From 2-01-FULL-41-14 sp046317875 (GTDB taxonomy: Bacteria > Pseudomonadota > Alphaproteobacteria > UBA7879 > UBA5542), in the NCBI GenBank assembly GCA_046317875.1, contig JBKCVN010000020.1:1-22064 (forward strand): DNA of 22,064 bases. Direction: 5' to 3'. Below, one piece after another: positions 1-7,973 of the stretch. Every line of letters begins with the position of its first letter. The stretch's first letter is position 1. A program made the position numbers and the translations under genes. Under the pieces are notes generated by a model, which did not search any database, was not told where the DNA came from, and was given only the letters and a program-made list of their open reading frames with translations.

Positions 1-93
1 CCATGGGCTCTTAGGTACATACCCTCCCATGTTCCTACCCCAGCTTCCGCGGGGGTGACAAGGATGGGTCTTGTGTTCCCGATGGCACAAAGA

Positions 94-126
94 ACCAAGG
101 GTGCCACAAAGCAATCCACCTTATTC
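94..126. repeat. Dispersed non-coding repeat, copy 1
   Basis: This 33-base segment matches 16867-16899 at 29 of 33 positions by eye; both contain an ACAAA(G/A)CAATCC core and end in CTTATTC. At both places a palindromic GGCGGGAATCC element follows about 40-80 bases downstream, so the copies belong to a larger composite repeat. Bases 1-312 hold this repeat material and the leader of the transporter gene. No credible gene was found there. Confidence 0.6.
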
Positions 127-161
127 CTAAACCCAGTCTCATTCCCGCCTCACCCTTGCCC

Positions 162-183
162 TGCCCGCGCAGGCGGGAATCCA
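162..183. repeat. Palindromic GCGGGAAT-type repeat, partial copy
   Basis: CCCGC and GCGGG arms flank GCAG, followed by AATCCA. The right half matches the full copies near 2510, 13849 and 16974, but the left ATT is replaced by CTG, so this copy is imperfect. A lone left half (TCATTCCCGCC) lies just upstream near 138. Confidence 0.65.
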
Positions 184-312
184 CAATCCGCCTTGTTTCA
201 TATCCACCGTTCATCGAAAGAAAAAATCGTGTATTTCTCATTCCCCGCACCTTGACGCCCGCCCCCTGGGCCTTTTATAGTTTTTTCATAACAAAGTTTA
301 CAGGACCCCATC

Positions 313-1596
313 ATGCCGGCTCGCAGCCCTGCCCCCCCTTCTACCTTGGCCACAAAATCATTACTGTCTTCTTCCATTGGCAACGTGCTGGAATGGTACG
401 AATATACCCTTTATGCCTATTTCGCGACGGTCATTAGTGACCTCTTTTTCCCCGCCCATAACCGGTCCGTGTCCATGATGATGACCTTCGGCACCTTTGC
501 GGTGGGCCTGGCCGCCCGTCCCATTGGGGGCATTATTTTTGGGTATATTGGCGATCGGTACAGCCGCAAAAAAATGCTGGCCATCACCCTGTTACTCATG
601 TCCATTCCCACCCTGTGTATTGGCCTCCTGCCCACCTATGCCACCTGGGGCATGGCCGCCCCCATCACGCTGATTGCTTTACGCATTATCCAGGGGGTGG
701 CCCTGGGCGGTGAATTTGGCGCCTCGTGCGTGTACTTGTTTGAATCGGTACCTCCCCATCGTCGGGGCTTTTTTGGGTCGTTAGCCCTCACCGGCGTGGG
801 CATGGGCTTGGTGCTCAGCGCCTGCACCATTTGGATGTTGGAATCCTGGGTCAGCAAGGAAACCATTTATGCCTATGCGTGGCGGTTGCCCTTTTTCATC
901 AGTGTGGTGGGGGCCTTTATTGGGTTTTATATGCGCCGCACCCTGTTGGAAACATCCGATTTCGTGATGGTGCAAAAGAACAATCAGGTGGTGCACTATC
1001 CGCTGGTCGAGATGTTTAAGAACCACAAAAAAACACTGGCCCACTTGTTTGCCATTTTCCTAACCACCCAAACGGGGTTCTTCATTGTATTTATTTTTGG
1101 AAAAACCATGATGATCAAGTTCTTAAACTATTCCAACCAGGTGGCGGGCAAGTTTAACTTGCTGACCGTGGTCAGCTATACCTTGGCCACTGTGATTTTT
1201 GGATATTTATCCGATAAGGTGAACAAGCGCTATATTATTTTAACGGGGGCCATGGGGCTTTTTCTGGCGTCGAGGCCCTTTATCCATGTGATGGAAATGG
1301 GCCTTACGGTGGGCATTTTGGGCATGTCGTTGCTGATGGGCATGCTGATCGGTATGACCGAGGGCACGCTCAACCCCCTGGTGGCCGAATCCTTTCCCGC
1401 CAACGTCCGCGCCACCAGCGTGGCCTTTTGCTGGAACTTTACGTCGGTGGCCTTTGGGGCCCTGGCGCCCATTCTCTCCATGTGGTTGATCAACCACGGC
1501 GGGGGTGTTCACATGGTGGCCTATTACCTGATGACCATGTGCGCATTGACGGTGACCATCACACTGTTAAGTATGCGGAAACCGAAAGAGAAATAA
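313..1596 (+). CDS. MFS transporter, metabolite:H+ symporter (ProP/MHS-like)
   Basis: A 427-residue inner-membrane permease predicted to import a small metabolite with protons. The family includes proline/betaine and dicarboxylate carriers; the substrate cannot be read from the sequence. MHS hallmarks are clear: GNVLEWYEYTLYAYFA in the first helix (about 23-38), the loop motif GYIGDRYSRKK (77-87), RIIQGVALGGEFGA (124-137) followed by RRGFFGS, and FPANVRATS (361-369). About twelve hydrophobic spans are visible. It is shorter than E. coli ProP (500 residues) and lacks that protein's C-terminal coiled coil. AGGA at 302-305 sits seven bases before the ATG, supporting the start. The gene stands alone on the + strand. 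Unlike its neighbours it has no export signal or eukaryote-like module, and probably serves nutrient uptake. Confidence 0.93.
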   Translation: MPARSPAPPSTLATKSLLSSSIGNVLEWYEYTLYAYFATVISDLFFPAHNRSVSMMMTFGTFAVGLAARPIGGIIFGYIGDRYSRKKMLAITLLLMSIPTLCIGLLPTYATWGMAAPITLIALRIIQGVALGGEFGASCVYLFESVPPHRRGFFGSLALTGVGMGLVLSACTIWMLESWVSKETIYAYAWRLPFFISVVGAFIGFYMRRTLLETSDFVMVQKNNQVVHYPLVEMFKNHKKTLAHLFAIFLTTQTGFFIVFIFGKTMMIKFLNYSNQVAGKFNLLTVVSYTLATVIFGYLSDKVNKRYIILTGAMGLFLASRPFIHVMEMGLTVGILGMSLLMGMLIGMTEGTLNPLVAESFPANVRATSVAFCWNFTSVAFGALAPILSMWLINHGGGVHMVAYYLMTMCALTVTITLLSMRKPKEK

Positions 1597-1896
1597 TTTT
1601 CCCACCACGCCAGCTTCATCCATCCCCTGGACCCCCACCACCGCAGGGGTGGCCCCTATGTGAAGGAACGATTCTTGCATCCCTTCATATCGCTCCACCA
1701 CGGGCCTCAAGGGAGTCACAGTCAAAATGGTGCAGGCAAGCATGGCTTAAAACCATACTTCTGCATATTTTCTTCACAAGAAATAATTTTTTCCCTATAA
1801 AAAAATATCAATAAGTAATTATAAATTCTTATTTATTTTTCAAAAAAACTTCTATATAGTAAAGGAAAAATTATTCCTATGTTGGAGACAAATACC
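1597..1896. other. Intergenic region, no gene; weak hairpin, then AT-rich leader
   Basis: No credible coding sequence. CCCCTG (1624-1629) can pair with CAGGGG (1644-1649), or CCACC (1635-1639) with GGTGG (1648-1652). There is no T-run after either, so this is at best a weak end signal for the transporter gene. From about 1780 the sequence becomes strongly AT-rich and probably carries the promoter of the next gene. Confidence 0.4.
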
Positions 1897-2410
1897 ATGA
1901 TCATAAAATTAAGCGCCCTGGGGGCAATATCCCTATGCCTTGCCTTTTCCAGCTTTTCCAGTTCTGACGAACAAGCCTCTCTATTTTCTCCACCTATTTC
2001 ACCTTTAAAAAGGTCAATTACATCAGGACCTAGAACCATGGACTCCCCTAACTTTTCAGAAATCTTTTCAATACATAAGAAATCTAGAGCCCAAAAATCC
2101 CTAGATTCTGCCTATGGCAGCGGTGGGTCCTCCTCACCTGATGAGAGTTTCAGCGCCGCTTTCACGCCCCTTTCCCCAACGACCCCTTCCCGCCCCCAAG
2201 CCGCATCGGGGGAAGATGAAGAACCAGCATCCACCCACTTCTAGTGGCTCCACCATACCCCAGGCCTCCAGGCTATCGTCCCCCGAGGGGTTGGAATCAG
2301 TGATTCCCTCCAGCTTCTCTCAGAACATTGACCGAAGAATTGCCGCTCTGCAAGAACAAATAAAAGCTTTGGAAGAACATCAGAAAGCTTTCATAGAGTC
2401 TCTCTCTTAA
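1897..2410 (+). pseudogene. Exported Ser/Pro-rich protein, frameshifted
   Basis: No known family recognised. ATG 1897 has GGAGA eight bases upstream (1884-1888) and opens an apparent signal peptide (MIIKLSALGAISLCLAF, then a Ser/Asp-rich segment). The first frame runs to a TAG at 2242. The +1 frame continues without a stop to TAA at 2410 and encodes a plausible tail with a charged amphipathic helix (SQNIDRRIAALQEQIKALEE). The switch must fall between about 2114 and 2241; the GGGGG run near 2208-2212 is the simplest site, since four G would join the frames. The tail resembles the end of the 3154-3906 product, which supports one broken gene rather than two. Alternatives are a sequencing error, programmed slippage or phase variation. 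Confidence 0.55.
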
Positions 2411-2456
2411 AACAAGGCAATCCTAGGAAATAAACAGCTTCCTAATAAAGGAGGGC

Positions 2457-2484
2457 GGGGCTGCGGCATCCGCGGCGCCCCCTT
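2457..2484 (+). terminator. GC-rich hairpin after the frameshifted gene
   Basis: GGGGC (2457-2461) pairs with GCCCC (2477-2481) and GCGG (2463-2466) with CCGC (2470-2473) around a CAT loop. The hairpin is strong, but its tail is CTTCTT rather than a long T-run, so termination is likely but not certain. Confidence 0.45.
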
Positions 2485-2509
2485 CTTGTCATTCCCGCCT
2501 CCTCCCCCT

Positions 2510-2535
2510 GTCATTCCCGCGTAGGCGGGAATCCA
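2510..2535. repeat. Palindromic ATTCCCGC/GCGGGAAT repeat
   Basis: ATTCCCGC (2513-2520) and GCGGGAAT (2525-2532) arms surround GTAG, with flanking GTC and CCA. The 26 bases are identical to those at 13849-13874. An extra left half-site precedes it at about 2488. Confidence 0.85.
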
Positions 2536-2657
2536 CTCTTGTGTTCCCTCTTTTTAACTTTTTAAAACAAACATTCGATTTTTATTATTTTATGACCATA
2601 TCTTCCTTAAAGGGTTAAAAGCCCCTGTTGATGAACATACATATAAGGATTTTAATC

Positions 2658-2906
2658 ATGACCTTTTATAAAACTGCTTTTCTGGTTTTTTTGCTCTCGG
2701 CCAACCTATATGCGGCCAGCAATACACCCGACCAGGATGACCTCCCAGAAATCACCACCCCTCTGGCGCTCCTCCATCTTTCCAACACTCTCCCTGACAC
2801 AGGCGCTGTTGCTTTGGCACCCGCTCTCCAAACCCTCAGCCATCTCACCGACCTGAATTTGCAATCAAATGCAAGAGTCCAGGCGTCAGAGGCCATACAA
2901 CATTAG
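2658..2906 (+). pseudogene. Remnant of an exported LRR protein
   Basis: An open frame of 82 residues from ATG 2658, with AAGGA about ten bases upstream. It begins with a good signal peptide (MTFYKTAFLVFLLSANLYA) followed by SNTPD, the same junction as in the F-box/LRR protein at 9599. Two LRR-like units follow (LALLHLSN; LTDLNLQSN) with a G-x-x-ALAPAL helix between, after which the frame stops within the second repeat. LRR proteins in this window normally run to 270-470 residues, so this is best read as the 5' end of a truncated gene. No downstream continuation was found in the next few hundred bases. It could still be expressed as a short secreted peptide. Confidence 0.5.
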
Positions 2907-2928
2907 TTTTAGCCCCCGCCCACTCCCC

Positions 2929-2952
2929 TCAGTCCCGCAGAGGCGCGAGTCC
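2929..2952. repeat. Degenerate palindromic repeat
   Basis: AGTCCCGC, AGAG, GCGCGAGT: the same architecture as the full ATTCCCGC/GCGGGAAT copies with several substitutions. It lies just after the truncated LRR gene. Confidence 0.45.
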
Positions 2953-3153
2953 GGGGGGGCATCCTACCCCTAAAAAACCATGTAAGATAACCAAGAGCAG
3001 AAATATATTCTGATTTCTGTGTCTCAGATGTATGTCTTTGTTGGATATTTTTTAAAATCTCTAATCAGTTGAATTTTTCGTTTCTATTCTAATCCTCATA
3101 TTGCTTTGAAAACGATATAAATATCGCAAGGTTGATACAGGAGGAACCTAACA

Positions 3154-3906
3154 ATGAAATCCATATTATACACAGCCACATGTACATGCTTCATCGCCAT
3201 AGCCCCAGCTTTGTTTTGCACCCCTTTAGAAGACGACTGGGAATGGGTGCCCCCCCTGGGGGCCCATCGCACCCTTTGTGGGTCCGAAGATTCCCTTAGG
3301 GATGCACCCTCGCGCCAACAGGAAGGGGAACCCACAAAAAAGACCTCACAGGATGGGTGGGGATGGAGCGATTGGCTTTTCTTATCCATGAAAAAATCCC
3401 ATAACACCCCCGCCAAAAAAACTGAAAAAGCCAAGGACACCTATGGCGATACAACAGTTACCCACGCACTATCAGCATTATTAGACGAAGCCTTGGGCAA
3501 CCCACAGAAGACGGTATCCCAAGAAAACGGGGGGTCGCCCAGGGAACCCGTTCAAGACAATCCCACCCATATGGTCCTTTCGGTACTGCCCGGGGTGGTT
3601 TTATCCCAGGGTTCTGCGGGGTCAACCATTAACCTTCCGGAGGGGGACAGCCCATTCTTAGGGGCCAAACCCATGCCCCAAATCACTAATCCGGTGGAAC
3701 CCTGTGCCCCTTCTAGGGTGGCTATTCCTTTGGCTGAGGGTCCCCAGCCCCCTGCAGTGGCAAGTCAAACAGCCCCCAGAAAACAACTCTCCCCCGATGT
3801 TCAAAGAAGCCTGGATCGCATGATCCAAGCGAATGCCGACCTTCTAAAAACCATAGAAGAGTGCCGAAAGTCTCGGGAATCCTTTAAGGTAAAATCCCTA
3901 CAATAA
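3154..3906 (+). CDS. Exported hypothetical protein
   Basis: A 250-residue product of no recognised family. The start is firm: GGAGG at 3140-3144 lies nine bases before ATG. Residues 1-22 form a signal peptide with a short hydrophobic core (CFIAIAPALFC), which has little sign of a lipobox. The mature part is Trp/Asp-rich at first (EDDWEWVPP), then Lys-rich, then Pro/Gly-rich and probably disordered, and ends in a charged helix (about 212-250, starting SPDVQRSLDRM). That closing helix resembles the end of the upstream frameshifted gene, suggesting two related exported proteins in tandem. Product and gene are intact. Function unknown; export and disorder fit a surface or secreted effector role, which is inference. 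Confidence 0.75.
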   Translation: MKSILYTATCTCFIAIAPALFCTPLEDDWEWVPPLGAHRTLCGSEDSLRDAPSRQQEGEPTKKTSQDGWGWSDWLFLSMKKSHNTPAKKTEKAKDTYGDTTVTHALSALLDEALGNPQKTVSQENGGSPREPVQDNPTHMVLSVLPGVVLSQGSAGSTINLPEGDSPFLGAKPMPQITNPVEPCAPSRVAIPLAEGPQPPAVASQTAPRKQLSPDVQRSLDRMIQANADLLKTIEECRKSRESFKVKSLQ

Positions 3907-4040
3907 GGCCTTTCTTATCGGGCATAACCCATCATCTTCGTTCCCCATCAGGGGAATATTTTTTAAAAAATATCTTTTCTGGGGTCCCAGAAAGTGCTTA
4001 AATTTTCTTAAGAGCCAGAATACGAACATATACAATAAAT

Positions 4041-4068
4041 AAAAAAAGAAGTGCTCTTTAGGCACTTC
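4041..4068 (-). terminator. Orphan terminator reading on the minus strand
   Basis: GAAGTGC (4048-4054) and GCACTTC (4062-4068) form a perfect 7-bp stem. Read on the minus strand, the hairpin is followed by a run of seven T and a further AT-rich stretch, the layout of an intrinsic terminator. No minus-strand gene lies upstream of it, because the next gene (4171 on) is on the + strand. It may end an antisense or small RNA, or be a relic. Confidence 0.5.
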
Positions 4069-4170
4069 ACATACGGCAGGCATCCATTCAAAAGTGGGAA
4101 ATTAATTGCCCCACATCTTCTTGGGTCCCTGGTTTAGATAAAATAAAAAAGTAAAAAACAGGAGGTTCCC

Positions 4171-5859
4171 ATGATCCGCTTTATCGCCACCGTTTATAAG
4201 ATGATCCGTTCTTTCAACTTTCCCTTCCCCCTTCGGTGGCGATTTTTGTCTTCAAAATTAGGTACATCTGCCTCCATCCACCCTGGGAAGGCGCCACAAC
4301 CGCTGCCCTCATGGTACGCGGCCCCCTGGTTTTTTATGGTGGTTCTGGTCACAGTTGCAGGGTTTATAACACAGGGTCACACCAGTACCAGCAGCATCTC
4401 CACACCCGATAGCCCCCAGGTTTTCTGGCACGATGATGACCTGGAGTGTGTGCACTATTATACCCCCACCCAGGTTCGCTCGGCCCATGACCAGTCCCTG
4501 CAAAATTATCTTTCAATCGAACAGAAATACAAAGCCGAACAATCGGTACGCGCAGAAAAAGAAGCAACTCAAAAAGTGATCAAAGCTTTGTTAAAGTCCC
4601 ACAAACCCGATGTGTATGCCCTATCGGATTTTTTGGATTATAAGGATCCCCAAAACCCCCTAACTCGGGTTCACCCGCGGTCCTGGGTCGAAGCGGGCGA
4701 CTTTATTCAACATTCTCTGTTTATCCCCTTTGTTCCCCTTTTGTCTCCCCACGCCCAGGCCTTTGTGGCACAGGCCTTCCAGAAATGGGACAAGGATATG
4801 TTGCAATCCTTCCGGCATTTTCATGACATACTCACCAGAAGCTACAAGGTCAGCATGGGTATTCGATTGGCTCAGCTGGGGGATCATCCCTCCCCCCTCA
4901 GCGCCCCATTTCAAAAGGATTTTGAAGAAAAACTAACCCAACAAAAAAAGGAACTCCTCACCTGGCTTCATCAGTATCATAACCCCGAAAGCCCTGATTT
5001 AAAAGGGAAGGATAAAGAGCGGGACCAAGCCAGCAAAAAGCTGGGCGTCACCCGTGCCACCCTTCAGTATGTCATCCAGCGCCATCTGAATCCACCGTCT
5101 TTCACCTGGAACACGTGGATCAACCAGCATCTTCTTTCATCCTTGATTCCTGCCGTTCTGGAACAAGAGTTATTTAACTTTTTATCACGCTCCCCTGAAG
5201 ACATCACTCCCCCCATGGACACCTTGGATCACCTTGAAACAGCGCGTCAACAACTAGAGTATTGGACCCATTTAAAGACCCGGCTAGAATCCAGTTCTAG
5301 CTTCGATTTTACAGAATTTTCTTCCATTTCATCCAGTGTGGCAAATGTGTTCGACGAGCCCCCATCCCCTTCACAGTCAGAGTCTCCTCCCACAAAGGCT
5401 TCAGCTAAAATACTTAATCCTAATGCCTCCTCCCTCCTGCAGAAACTGGGGTACCCCCTCTTACCCTACACGCCTCCCCCCCATCCCTCCAAGGACAAGG
5501 AATCCTCGGATGAAGACTATATAGAAACGCCAGATTCTATGGATAGATCTATCCAATCCCAAAGTTGCTCGTCAGAATCATCCTTCGTAACCCCCGATTC
5601 CAGCTGTGGTTCTTTTCCATTATTTTTCACAAATCATCTTTACACAGCCCACCCTCAGTCCTCTCCCTCACCCCTTCAGATGAAGATCAACGAACCCCCT
5701 ATTTCAGAACAACCCAAAACGCCCAAAGAAGAACCCTTGTCCCACCATCCGTCGGCATTGGAATTGGTCATCCGCAACTTACGCAGGGCTCTTTCCATTC
5801 CCTCGGCCCCCACTGATTTTGTATGCTCTGCCCCAGATGACCCCACAGAGGAAGGGTAA
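4171..5859 (+). CDS. Large exported or membrane-anchored protein with an HTH-like segment
   Basis: A 562-residue protein of no recognised family. GGAGG at 4161-4165 fixes the start. A long basic N-region of about 50 residues precedes one hydrophobic span (AAPWFFMVVLVTVAGFI, 50-66), so it is either an extended signal peptide or a single anchor. Residues 80-370 are mostly helical and charged. Within them, QASKKLGVTRATLQYVIQRH (286-305) has the spacing of a Fis-type helix-turn-helix, though a lone match can be chance. Residues 372-520 are Ser/Pro/Asp-rich and probably disordered, with ETPDS and VTPDS motifs; a last basic helix (ELVIRNLRRAL) lies near the end. A secreted effector is plausible; a role in DNA binding is speculative. 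Confidence 0.75.
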   Translation: MIRFIATVYKMIRSFNFPFPLRWRFLSSKLGTSASIHPGKAPQPLPSWYAAPWFFMVVLVTVAGFITQGHTSTSSISTPDSPQVFWHDDDLECVHYYTPTQVRSAHDQSLQNYLSIEQKYKAEQSVRAEKEATQKVIKALLKSHKPDVYALSDFLDYKDPQNPLTRVHPRSWVEAGDFIQHSLFIPFVPLLSPHAQAFVAQAFQKWDKDMLQSFRHFHDILTRSYKVSMGIRLAQLGDHPSPLSAPFQKDFEEKLTQQKKELLTWLHQYHNPESPDLKGKDKERDQASKKLGVTRATLQYVIQRHLNPPSFTWNTWINQHLLSSLIPAVLEQELFNFLSRSPEDITPPMDTLDHLETARQQLEYWTHLKTRLESSSSFDFTEFSSISSSVANVFDEPPSPSQSESPPTKASAKILNPNASSLLQKLGYPLLPYTPPPHPSKDKESSDEDYIETPDSMDRSIQSQSCSSESSFVTPDSSCGSFPLFFTNHLYTAHPQSSPSPLQMKINEPPISEQPKTPKEEPLSHHPSALELVIRNLRRALSIPSAPTDFVCSAPDDPTEEG

Positions 5860-5890
5860 TTTTTTATTGAACACTGGCCATAAAATTTAG

Positions 5891-5915
5891 GGTAATCCCA
5901 TGGATGGGCCTTACC
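5891..5915. terminator. Hairpin between convergent genes
   Basis: GGTAA (5891-5895) pairs with TTACC (5911-5915), and CCCA (5897-5900) with TGGG (5905-5908). It lies in the 51-base gap between two convergent genes and includes the stop codon of the minus-strand one. T-runs are weak on both sides, so a bidirectional terminator is possible but not proven. Confidence 0.35.
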
Positions 5916-6936
5916 ATACGGGCCATAAATGCATTAATCGTTGGGGGGAAAAGGATAATCGTCCATCATGGGGCGGGGCATAGGCAGCGGCTCGTCCCGG
6001 GCCATATCCATACCCCGGCCCCGGAATCAGGGGCATTGTGATGGGGGGTGGGGGCACGCTCCATCCCACTTTATTAGCATAGTCACGATCTTCCGCCGGC
6101 TGCTTCCATACCCCTGGCCCCATCCCCGTGGCGGGGGGCACCCCAAAAGCCGGCGGTGTGCCAGCGGGGGGTGGGAAAGGATTCTGGGGAACCACAACCC
6201 CCGTGGAGGGCACAGATCCCGAAGGCACGGCTGAAGTCCAGGGGGATGGAGACGTTACCCCAACAGGTTGGGCGCCGGGCGCTTGCGATGGGGGCATTCC
6301 GTTCTGAAAGGATAATGGAACAGCTGCCTGCTGAATCACTGCAGAAGCTGGCCCAGCAGGGACTAAAGCCGAATCCCTAGCAGCCAGGGTTGATTCTGCA
6401 GATACAGATGTTGCGACGGGGGGCAAGGCCATAAGGGTGGCCACATTTTCTAACGGGGGGCCCTGATCCCCATCCAGAAGCACCCCGTGGGCCGGGGGTT
6501 TGGATACCGCCCGATGGTTCGTCCGTACCAAGGGTTCATCCCAGGTGCTTTGGGGTCGGATGCCGCCCTTTTCTTGGATCATTTTATCCACCGCCACAAT
6601 CTGGCTGCGGTCATGGAAATAGTCCACCTCTTGCACCCCCGGACCGGTTGATACGGCCTTTGCCGCTGCCTCCTCTGCGGCCGCAGCGGGCAATTGAAAG
6701 GGCAAAACGGCCTGACCCAACTTAGCCTTCAGGGTTTCAATTCGGGCTTGATACTGGCGTTGTTTATCCAAGGTACCAGGGGTGGCTTCCAATTCGGCCT
6801 TTTTATCCTCCAGGGTTTTTAACCGGGCCTCCAAACTGGCGCGATAGGGCCCGTTTACCTTGGCATCCGTGGCCGTCCACCCCGTGCTAAGGCCCAAAAG
6901 AACCACAACCCCCAGGGCCTGGCCTACGAAAGTCAT
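5911..6936 (-). CDS. Exported coiled-coil, Pro/Gly-rich protein
   Basis: A 341-residue product when started at ATG 6936. The frame extends upstream only to a TTG inside the preceding gene, so 6936 is the better start; it lies 16 bases after that gene's stop with a GGGG directly before the ATG. Residues 1-23 are a signal peptide (GQALGVVVLLGLSTGW). Residues about 30-75 form a charged coiled coil (ARLKTLEDKKAELEA). The rest is low-complexity, rich in Pro, Gly and Ala, with a Tyr/Gly/Pro segment near the end (GPGYGYGPG). Pro/Gly-rich tails of this type are common in cell-surface proteins. No known domain is recognised. Third gene of a minus-strand run with 6953-7888 and 7974-8714. Confidence 0.7.
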   Translation of the reverse strand: MTFVGQALGVVVLLGLSTGWTATDAKVNGPYRASLEARLKTLEDKKAELEATPGTLDKQRQYQARIETLKAKLGQAVLPFQLPAAAAEEAAAKAVSTGPGVQEVDYFHDRSQIVAVDKMIQEKGGIRPQSTWDEPLVRTNHRAVSKPPAHGVLLDGDQGPPLENVATLMALPPVATSVSAESTLAARDSALVPAGPASAVIQQAAVPLSFQNGMPPSQAPGAQPVGVTSPSPWTSAVPSGSVPSTGVVVPQNPFPPPAGTPPAFGVPPATGMGPGVWKQPAEDRDYANKVGWSVPPPPITMPLIPGPGYGYGPGRAAAYAPPHDGRLSFSPQRLMHLWPVW

Positions 6937-6952
6937 CCCCCTATTCCAGATC

Positions 6953-7888
6953 TTAAACAGAATAGTCCCACCCCATAATTTCAACCCGAATCGGGGTTTG
7001 TGTTTTTTGCTCAACAATGGTCTGTAACAGGGTCATGAACCTTTTATAATGTTCATCCAAATCCTTGCCCTGGAATTCCTCTATCTGATCCTGTAACCGC
7101 TTGGCAGTATGGTCTTTCAGTTTCCCCTTCTTACAAAATTCTTGGGCCACTTGCCGCACGAGCGACCAAGCCATGGCATCCTCAATAAACAGGTTTTTTA
7201 AAAAGGGAACATTCACCCCATATTGTTGGGTATTTTGGGGATGTTGTCGCACCCACTCAGCAAAGCCATAAAAAGGATCCTGTTTATCTAACGGGGTTGT
7301 GTAATCCTCCCACTTCGCATGCTGGAAAGAGCCTTTTCTGAGGGGGGTGCCTGCCGCGTATAAAATCCCATTATGATCCCAAGATTCTGCTTGTTCTGCT
7401 TGGTCCCAGCCCAAGGGTCCGCGCCCCCCCCGAAAATCGCTGGGCAACAAGGGCACCCGCCGGCTTTTGGCGCCCGTCGATTGTTTTCCTTGAAGGCTGG
7501 GGGGTGACAAACGCATCTGCCCCTCCTCCACCGATGATCCATCTGGGCTGGTATCAATATCCGTCTCTTCTTCGGTGGTTTCTTCCGCTCCACTCGTGGG
7601 CCGCAAGGGGGAACTGGCCCGTGTTTTCAGGGCGCCCCGTCGCCTTTGATGATCCTGAACTTCATTGGGGTTAGGGTAAGTCTCTTCATGGTGCACTTCA
7701 TCTAACGGGGTCAAGGGCCCTGGGTGGGCTTGATTACGGCGTTTTACTTGGGGGCGTTTTGGACATGGCACCCCCAAGGAAGCCCCCGATATTTGGGGCC
7801 TTAAAGGCCTCTGCTGGGCATCATCCCAACTGCCCCAGCCAACCACAGTGCTGGCTACAAGTACCACCAACAGGTAAAAAAAGTGCAT
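6953..7888 (-). CDS. Exported protein, member B of a new IRVE/GW-motif family
   Basis: A 311-residue product. Two ATGs are adjacent (7891, 7888); GGAGG ends one base before the first and four before the second, so 7888 is slightly favoured. A signal peptide (FFYLLVVLVASTVVGWG) is followed by a basic, then acidic, low-complexity middle and a helical C-terminal domain of roughly 100 residues. The domain ends in IRVEIMGWDYSV. The same closing motif, IRVEMAGWEY, ends the broken gene at 12338-13310. A looser relative (LRIQYKGFEDF) lies near the end of the adjacent 7974-8714 product. I know no described family with this ending. Conserved tail plus variable middle suggests the C-terminal domain is the functional part. 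Confidence 0.75.
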   Translation of the reverse strand: MHFFYLLVVLVASTVVGWGSWDDAQQRPLRPQISGASLGVPCPKRPQVKRRNQAHPGPLTPLDEVHHEETYPNPNEVQDHQRRRGALKTRASSPLRPTSGAEETTEEETDIDTSPDGSSVEEGQMRLSPPSLQGKQSTGAKSRRVPLLPSDFRGGRGPLGWDQAEQAESWDHNGILYAAGTPLRKGSFQHAKWEDYTTPLDKQDPFYGFAEWVRQHPQNTQQYGVNVPFLKNLFIEDAMAWSLVRQVAQEFCKKGKLKDHTAKRLQDQIEEFQGKDLDEHYKRFMTLLQTIVEQKTQTPIRVEIMGWDYSV

Positions 7889-7973
7889 CATCCCTCCATC
7901 ATTATCATCAATTTTATCGTGCTAGACCTTTGTTTTTTTATGAACAGTTTTCAAAGGGGGGTCAAATGTTTTT

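Noticed and set aside
156..437. Frame entering the transporter gene from the left
   Set aside because: It runs through the palindromic repeat and overlaps the transporter in another frame; the transporter has the convincing start.
3898..4083. A 61-codon minus-strand frame crossing the orphan terminator
   Set aside because: The terminator hairpin and its T-run lie inside the frame, there is no ribosome-binding site, and the aromatic-rich composition comes from AT tracts.
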